Positions 1 through 3,057 of a DNA stretch of 5,416 nucleotides are shown piece after piece (the stretch's first letter is position 1; each line of letters begins with the position of its first letter). This DNA comes from JBDRGC01 sp043818215 (GTDB lineage: Bacteria > Chloroflexota > Anaerolineae > Anaerolineales > UBA11858). The position numbers and the translations under genes were made by a program. The stretch spans positions 1-5,416 of the forward strand of contig JBDRGC010000305.1 in NCBI GenBank assembly GCA_043818215.1, read 5' to 3'. The notes under the pieces were generated by a model that worked only from the letters and a program-made list of their open reading frames with translations, was not told the origin of the DNA and did not search any database.

Positions 1-2
1 CG

Positions 3-42
3 CCGACTCGCTGACTCGCTGACTCGCTGACTCGCTGACTCG
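3..42. repeat. 8-bp tandem repeat upstream of ruvB
   Basis: Four perfect head-to-tail copies of CTGACTCG occupy 11-42, preceded by one imperfect copy (CCGACTCG) at 3-10 and followed by a decayed one (CAGATTCC) at 43-50. The array may continue upstream of the window. It ends about 20 bp before the presumed -10 box of ruvB, so it lies where a -35 element or regulator site would sit. The 8-bp period is not a multiple of three, which argues against coding use. Copy number is likely to vary by slippage (inference). Confidence 0.85.
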
Positions 43-62
43 CAGATTCCCCCTCCGTTGAG

Positions 63-68
63 TATAAT
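63..68 (+). promoter_or_regulatory. Consensus -10 box of ruvB, probably giving a leaderless mRNA
   Basis: A perfect TATAAT lies at 63-68 and the ruvB ATG begins at 76, seven bases after the box. Transcription normally starts about 6-8 bases after the -10 box, so the mRNA would begin at or next to the ATG. No Shine-Dalgarno sequence precedes the ATG (the spacer is a run of C), which fits leaderless initiation. No good TTGACA-like -35 is seen at 17 bp spacing; the nearest similar word is CTGACT in the tandem repeat, about 22 bp upstream. Confidence 0.45.
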
Positions 69-75
69 TCCCCCC

Positions 76-1101
76 ATGAGTAAACCCCAAGATCGCGTCC
101 TTGACCCCCAACCCAAGCCCGGTGACCATCTGGACTATGCCTTGCGCCCCAAGAAATTGGTCGAACTCATCGGGCAGGCCCAAATCAAAGAAAACCTGGT
201 AATTCTGATCGAGGCTGCCAAACTGCGCGGCGAAGCCCTGGATCATGTCTTGTTCTATGGGCCGCCCGGACTCGGCAAGACCACCTTTGCGCATATCCTG
301 GCCAATGAGATGGGCGTGAATATCAAGATCACGTCTGGCCCGGCCATCGAGCGGGCTGGTGACCTGGCAGCCATCCTCACCAACCTGCGGGCCGGCGACG
401 TGCTCTTCATCGATGAGATCCATCGGCTAGGGCGAATTGTCGAAGAGGTGCTTTATCCGGCAATGGAAGATTACGCCCTGGATATCGTCATAGGCAAAGG
501 CCCCTCGGCGCGCTCCATTCGGCTAAAGCTGCCACGCTTCACCGTCATTGGAGCTACCACACGGCTGGCACTGGTCACGGCTCCTTTGCGTGCCCGATTT
601 GGCGCTACCTACCGGCTCAACTTTTATGAATTGCCGGCCATGAAACAAATCGTGGTGCGGGCCGCGGAGCAATTGGGGATTCCTGCCGAACCCGAAGGCG
701 TGGGGGAGATTGCCATGCGGGCGCGCGGTACTCCACGTGTAGCCCTGCGATTGCTGCGGCGGGTGCGCGATTACGCCCAGGTGCGCGCCGGCGGCACCAT
801 CACGCGTGCGGTTGCCATGCAGGCCCTCGACCTGCTGGATATCGACATCCGCGGCCTCGACGATATGGATCGCCGTGTCCTGCGGGCCATCATCGAGAAA
901 TACAGCGGCGGCCCGGTCGGCCTGTCCACCATCGCGGCCTCGATCAGCGAGGAGTCGGACACCATCATGGATGTAGTCGAGCCGTATCTGCTGCAACTGG
1001 GCTTCCTTGGCCGCACTTCGCAGGGGCGGATTGCCACCCCATCGGCCTACGAACATTTGGGAATTGAACCCCCGCAAACTACTCAGCCTCGCTTGCTTTA
1101 A
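76..1101 (+). CDS. ruvB: Holliday junction branch migration DNA helicase RuvB
   Basis: RuvB is the AAA+ motor that forms hexameric rings on DNA flanking a RuvA-bound Holliday junction and drives branch migration during recombination and fork repair. The 341-residue product has the whole family layout. Walker A is GPPGLGKTT at 62-70, with K68 binding phosphate. Walker B is DEIH at 113-116. The sensor 1 region is GATTR at 159-163, the arginine-finger segment is LRARFG at 171-176, and the sensor 2 region is RGTPR at 217-221. A C-terminal winged-helix DNA-binding domain covers about 265-330. I chose ATG 76 over an in-frame TTG at 58 because the TTG reading would place the TATAAT box inside the gene. 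Two small departures from the usual motifs are LRARFG (commonly LRDRFG) and VALRLLRR (commonly IANRLLRR). ruvA is not in the window. The next gene, queA, is a common ruvB neighbour. Identity is very secure. Confidence 0.97.
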   Translation: MSKPQDRVLDPQPKPGDHLDYALRPKKLVELIGQAQIKENLVILIEAAKLRGEALDHVLFYGPPGLGKTTFAHILANEMGVNIKITSGPAIERAGDLAAILTNLRAGDVLFIDEIHRLGRIVEEVLYPAMEDYALDIVIGKGPSARSIRLKLPRFTVIGATTRLALVTAPLRARFGATYRLNFYELPAMKQIVVRAAEQLGIPAEPEGVGEIAMRARGTPRVALRLLRRVRDYAQVRAGGTITRAVAMQALDLLDIDIRGLDDMDRRVLRAIIEKYSGGPVGLSTIAASISEESDTIMDVVEPYLLQLGFLGRTSQGRIATPSAYEHLGIEPPQTTQPRLL

Positions 1102-1105
1102 TTGA

Positions 1106-1223
1106 ACACGGATGACGCTGATTTAACGGATAAACGCGGATAAAAAACTTATAATAAAATCCGCGAGAATCCGTTACATCCGCGTCACACCTGCACTTGC
1201 CGCAGGTGCAAGTGTCCGCGTTC
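1106..1223. repeat. Palindromic CGGAT-type intergenic element between ruvB and queA
   Basis: Almost the entire ruvB-queA gap is a foldable element. The left arm carries CGGAT/CTGAT words at 1109, 1118, 1127 and 1137, spaced 9-10 bases apart. A strong stem pairs 1124-1131 with 1169-1176 and 1135-1141 with 1159-1165, with a 3x3 internal loop and a 17-base AT-rich loop. An outer stem pairs 1106-1114 with 1177-1185 with one mismatch. Positions 1104-1112 can instead pair with 1215-1223. A further hairpin lies at 1188-1214. The ruvB stop is just upstream, so the element may act as a transcript end, stabiliser or attenuator (inference). It resembles the element at 2555-2642. Confidence 0.7.
1188..1214 (+). 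other. Pair of mutually exclusive hairpins before queA
   Basis: CACCTGC at 1188-1194 pairs perfectly with GCAGGTG at 1202-1208, leaving a 7-base loop. CACTTGC at 1194-1200 pairs perfectly with GCAAGTG at 1208-1214, also with a 7-base loop. The two stems share bases 1194 and 1208 and use each other's arms as loops, so only one can form at a time. The segment ends 26 bases before the queA ATG. A switching role is conjecture; it may simply be a decayed repeat. Confidence 0.55.
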
Positions 1224-1231
1224 TATTAACC

Positions 1232-1237
1232 TACAAT
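1232..1237 (+). promoter_or_regulatory. Possible -10 box close to the queA start
   Basis: TACAAT at 1232-1237 lies only three bases before the queA ATG, which is tight for a start site at the ATG. An overlapping TANNNT word (TAACCT, 1227-1232) would have a more suitable 8-base gap. There is no Shine-Dalgarno sequence before the ATG. This suggests, as for ruvB, a leaderless or near-leaderless transcript, but the exact box is uncertain. Confidence 0.25.
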
Positions 1238-1240
1238 TCG

Positions 1241-2266
1241 ATGAAAACTTCAGATTTCGACTACGACCTGCCCCAAGAATACATAGCCCAGACTCCAGTG
1301 GAGCCGCGCGATTCATCCCGCTTGCTGGTGCTGCATCGTGATTCCGGCACTCTGGAGGAAGCTCATTTCCGGGATTTGGGGGGCTTCCTGCACCCCGGCG
1401 ACCTCCTGGTCCTCAACCAGACGCGCGTCATCCCGGCCCGTTTGTTCGCGCGCAAGATTCCCACGGGCGGGCGGGTCGAATTGCTCCTGTTGCGCCGCGT
1501 GGACGAGCAAACCTGGGAAACGCTGGTTGGCGGCAAGGGCTTGAAACCCGGAAAACGCGTGCAGCTTGAAAACGGCCCCCAGGCAGAGATACTCGCCGAC
1601 TTGGGCGGTCCGCGCCGCCTGGTGCATTTTGCCGAGTCTTTGGATAGCTTTTTGGATGAGATTGGGCAGGTCCCTTTGCCCCCGTATATTCACACGGTGC
1701 TCGACAAACCCGAACGCTATCAAACCGTTTACGCCGAAGAACCGGGTTCGGCGGCCGCGCCCACCGCCGGGCTGCATTTCACCCATCGGTTGATTGACCA
1801 ACTTTCAAGCCAGGGAGTGAATTTCGCCACCGTGACTCTGCATGTCGGGCTGGACACTTTCGCCCCGGTCAACGAGGCCAACCCTCAAGAACACAAGATT
1901 CACACCGAATGGTGTCAGGTCACACCCCAGGCTGCCGCACGCGTCAATCGGACGCGTCAAGCCGGGGGGCGGGTCATCGCCGTCGGCACCACCAGTGTCC
2001 GCACTCTCGAAGCCGCGGCTTCACGTTTCACAGGTCACGGAGCGGGTATCGCTGAGTTTTGCGGCCCTACAAATTTGTTCATCCTGCCGGGGTATGAATT
2101 CCAAATTGTGGATGCCATGATCACCAATTTCCACCTGCCGCGCTCGACCCTGATCATGTTGGTGAGCGCCTTCGCCGGGCGTGAGCGCATCCTGCAAACC
2201 TACAAGGCCGCGCAGCGGAAAGGGTATCGCTTTTACTCATTTGGGGATGCGATGTTTATTTTGTGA
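1241..2266 (+). CDS. queA: S-adenosylmethionine:tRNA ribosyltransferase-isomerase QueA
   Basis: QueA transfers and isomerises the ribose of S-adenosylmethionine onto 7-aminomethyl-7-deazaguanine already inserted at the wobble position of GUN-anticodon tRNAs, giving epoxyqueuosine. It is the penultimate step of queuosine synthesis and acts in the cytoplasm. The 341-residue product matches the family from end to end. It has an N-terminal FDYDLPQEYIAQ segment with RDSSRLL, NQTRVIPARL near residue 60, PLPPYI near 147, PTAGLHFT at 174-181, TLHVGL at 199-204, GTTSVRTLE at 249-257, ITNFHLP at 294-300, and the usual terminal YSFGDAMFIL. The only ATG that gives the full N-terminus is at 1241. No ribosome-binding site is visible. 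The neighbour ruvB fits the widespread ruvB-queA association, but a structured gap of 139 bp separates them. The stop codon lies inside a short duplicated sequence (2262-2289). Confidence 0.97.
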   Translation: MKTSDFDYDLPQEYIAQTPVEPRDSSRLLVLHRDSGTLEEAHFRDLGGFLHPGDLLVLNQTRVIPARLFARKIPTGGRVELLLLRRVDEQTWETLVGGKGLKPGKRVQLENGPQAEILADLGGPRRLVHFAESLDSFLDEIGQVPLPPYIHTVLDKPERYQTVYAEEPGSAAAPTAGLHFTHRLIDQLSSQGVNFATVTLHVGLDTFAPVNEANPQEHKIHTEWCQVTPQAAARVNRTRQAGGRVIAVGTTSVRTLEAAASRFTGHGAGIAEFCGPTNLFILPGYEFQIVDAMITNFHLPRSTLIMLVSAFAGRERILQTYKAAQRKGYRFYSFGDAMFIL

Positions 2267-2318
2267 GCCTTGCCCTGATGCTGTCATTGATGTGAACCTC
2301 GCCCTGATGCTGTCATTG
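2262..2318. repeat. Short tandem duplication spanning the queA stop codon
   Basis: Positions 2262-2289 and 2291-2318 match at 26 of 28 bases, an offset of 29 bp. Each copy runs from TGTGA through CCCTGATGCTGTCATTG. The first copy contains the queA TGA; the second runs into the left arm of the palindrome at 2311. The first copy thus carries a truncated TGTCATTG arm. This suggests that the boundary of the palindromic element was duplicated, by slippage or by nested insertion. Confidence 0.75.
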
Positions 2319-2389
2319 CGAGGTACGAAGCAATCTCGCACTTGACAAGGATGAGATTGCTTCGCTCCCCCCGGTCGCTCGCAATGACA
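2311..2389. repeat. Two-tier palindromic (MITE-like) repeat
   Basis: The outer arms TGTCATTGCGAG (2311-2322) and CTCGCAATGACA (2378-2389) are perfect 12-bp inverted repeats. The inner arms CGAAGCAATCTC (2326-2337) and GAGATTGCTTCG (2353-2364) are another perfect 12-bp pair around a 15-base loop. Between the tiers are 3 bases on the left and 13 on the right, which are C-rich. The words CATTGCGAGG and GAAGCAATCTC are typical of a non-coding palindrome that recurs in many unrelated bacterial genomes. Its minus-strand translation gives the familiar spurious peptide with RDCFVPRND. No transposase is present. Confidence 0.85.
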
Positions 2390-2454
2390 CGAGGTATCAA
2401 GTTTACTCATTTGGGGATAGGCGGATCGGTGAGTGTCAATCCGTAAATTCTGCG

Positions 2455-2495
2455 ATCCGTGCTCTCCTCCTGCCGCGGGGAAAAGCACGGATTTT
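2455..2495 (+). terminator. Hairpin followed by a short T run, weak terminator candidate
   Basis: ATCCGTGCT (2455-2463) pairs perfectly with AGCACGGAT (2484-2492) around a 20-base GC-rich loop, and the second arm runs into TTTT (2492-2495). It could end transcripts reading through from queA. The T run is short and the loop large. A competing 7-bp pairing, CGGATCG (2422-2428) with CGATCCG (2453-2459), exists. This may equally be a fragment of a CGGAT-type repeat. Confidence 0.3.
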
Positions 2496-2554
2496 GGAAT
2501 GGGCGGATATCTTGTCAATGGGTGTATAGAGACGTTTGGAGAGCATAGTAAAGC

Positions 2555-2642
2555 AACCACGGATTACACGGATTGCACAGATAAAAGGAATTATAAATCA
2601 GTGACATCGTGCCCGAAGGGTAAATCGGTGAAATCCGTGGTT
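2555..2642. repeat. Palindromic CGGAT-type intergenic element, second copy
   Basis: The terminal arms AACCACGGATT (2555-2565) and AATCCGTGGTT (2632-2642) are a perfect 11-bp inverted repeat. After one mismatch the stem continues with 2567-2574 against 2623-2630 (7 of 8). GCAC at 2575-2578 can pair with GTGC at 2609-2612, and CCCGAAGGG at 2612-2620 forms a small competing hairpin. The left arm repeats a 9-base rhythm: CGGAT at 2560, CGGAT at 2569, CAGAT at 2578. This rhythm and the ATAAAA that follows match the element at 1106-1223, so the two look like diverged members of one family flanking queA. Confidence 0.75.
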
Positions 2643-2701
2643 ATTTAGGTCTGGAACGCCGCTCCCCCCCAACTAATAGATGCGCCCATCGTCAATTGGT
2701 G

Positions 2702-2707
2702 TACAAT
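2702..2707 (+). promoter_or_regulatory. Possible -10 box for the small ORF
   Basis: TACAAT at 2702-2707 lies 26 bases before the ATG at 2734. No convincing -35 is seen 17 bp upstream. A start near 2714 would give a leader of about 20 bases. The box matches five of six consensus bases, but such a word is common in AT-rich spacer DNA. Confidence 0.3.
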
Positions 2708-2733
2708 AGATTTGAAAGGACTTGGGTGCCACC

Positions 2734-2916
2734 ATGAGTACTGAAACAAAAGACAAATTCAAACTCTTACAATGTCCGGTAGAGGAGATCATGCCCGCAC
2801 TGGAGAATGCCGATAAATATGGTTATCGCCTGACAGGTATGACACAGAAAGATTATACGTATACTCTTGTTTTTGAACTAAAATCAATTGAACCAGCCGC
2901 AGTCATCGAGGAATGA
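2734..2916 (+). CDS. Small hypothetical protein, 60 residues
   Basis: I do not recognise this protein. It is 60 residues, acidic at its C-terminus (ending VIEE), with no signal peptide, membrane segment or cysteine pair. The order of residues suggests a small alpha/beta fold: a short strand (FKLLQC), a helix (VEEIMPALENADKYG) and a hairpin of two strands (YRLTGM and YTYTLVFELK). That pattern loosely recalls small DUF4177-like proteins, but the similarity is by eye only. Its codons are more AT-rich than those of its neighbours. A purine-rich AAAGGA at 2715-2720 could be its ribosome-binding site, but it lies 13 bases from ATG 2734. An in-frame TTG at 2722 would add four residues but sits too close to that site. 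The next gene starts 141 bp downstream on the same strand. I think it is probably a real gene, with no assignable function. Confidence 0.55.
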   Translation: MSTETKDKFKLLQCPVEEIMPALENADKYGYRLTGMTQKDYTYTLVFELKSIEPAAVIEE

Positions 2917-2949
2917 GCAGGCCCTCGGATATAAGCTCTCAATTTTTTT
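2907..2949 (+). terminator. Weak terminator candidate after the small ORF
   Basis: A run of seven T (2943-2949) follows the small ORF. CGAGG (2907-2911) can pair with CCTCG (2923-2927), but 15 bases from the T run. Alternatively GAGC (2915-2918) pairs with GCTC (2935-2938), four bases before it. Both stems are short and overlap the stop codon. Only the T run is really suggestive. Confidence 0.25.
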
Positions 2950-3026
2950 AGGTATCAAAAAATGAGTTTTCAGGCCAAAAACCATGGGAATCTCGACTAC
3001 AAAAAGCAAAAATGGAAATTATTGCC

Positions 3027-3032
3027 TATAAA
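3027..3032 (+). promoter_or_regulatory. Possible -10 box for the NTPase gene
   Basis: TATAAA at 3027-3032 sits in an AT-rich stretch, 25 bases before the ATG at 3058. A start near 3040 would give a leader of about 18 bases containing the ribosome-binding site. No clear -35 is visible. If real, the NTPase is transcribed independently of the small ORF. Confidence 0.3.
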
Positions 3033-3046
3033 TTATCTGCACAACC

Positions 3047-3055
3047 GGAGAAGGG
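3047..3055 (+). promoter_or_regulatory. Shine-Dalgarno sequence deciding the NTPase start
   Basis: GGAG at 3047-3050, continued by AAGGG, is the only strong ribosome-binding site in the window. It lies 7 bases before ATG 3058. It favours this start over the in-frame ATG at 2962, which has only a weak AGGT upstream, and over the TTG at 3022. ruvB and queA lack such a site, so this gene uses a different mode of initiation. Confidence 0.6.
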
Positions 3056-3057
3056 AT

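Larger units (their letters stand above)
2223..2418. repeat. Direct repeat of the queA 3' end flanking the repeat cluster
   Basis: The end of queA at 2223-2248 reappears at 2393-2418, 170 bp downstream, with 23 of 26 bases identical; the three mismatches are adjacent, at 2229-2231. The second copy still encodes YSFGD in one frame but has no gene around it. The copies bracket the tandem duplication (2262-2318) and the palindrome (2311-2389). QueA proteins normally end in YSFGDAMFI-like sequence, so the first copy is the native one. The second looks like a scar of a duplication or insertion event. Confidence 0.75.
2267..2733. other. Repeat-rich intergenic region with no credible gene
   Basis: This 467-bp gap holds, in order: the second unit of the queA-stop duplication, a two-tier palindrome (2311-2389), a second copy of the queA 3' end (2393-2418), a hairpin (2455-2492), a CGGAT-type palindrome (2555-2642), a C-rich stretch (about 2662-2670), and a weak promoter for the small ORF (2702-2707). 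The ORFs that cross it are translations of these repeats. It separates the ruvB-queA block from the NTPase block. Confidence 0.8.

Noticed and set aside
523..1077. 184-residue minus-strand ORF inside ruvB
   Set aside because: Antisense shadow of an unmistakable ruvB; no family features.
1150..1155. TATAAT in the ruvB-queA gap as queA promoter
   Set aside because: It is in the loop of the large hairpin with no -35 at proper spacing. It would give a long structured leader. It is possible but no better than the boxes near the ATG.
1102..1240. tRNA or preQ1 riboswitch between ruvB and queA
   Set aside because: The foldable stems do not match a tRNA cloverleaf with its conserved T-loop and acceptor, and no preQ1 aptamer signature was recognised. 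Palindromic repeat is the simpler explanation.
1313..1801. 162-residue minus-strand ORF inside queA
   Set aside because: Antisense shadow of queA; no family features.
2342..2347. Perfect TTGACA (-35 word)
   Set aside because: It lies in the loop of the palindromic repeat and no -10-like box follows at 16-18 bp (C-rich DNA there).
2237..2560. 107-residue minus-strand ORF after queA
   Set aside because: It is a translation of the palindromic repeat (with the familiar RDCFVPRND peptide) joined to the antisense of the queA end. Such repeat-derived ORFs are often misannotated.
2311..2642. CRISPR array
   Set aside because: The repeats are palindromic elements of different sequence and spacing, with no regular repeat-spacer pattern and no cas genes.
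2433..2648. 71-residue + strand ORF in the intergenic region
   Set aside because: Its C-terminal half (TTDYTDCTDK, KSVKSVV) is the translated CGGAT-type palindrome. The rest crosses a hairpin, and no ribosome-binding site is present.
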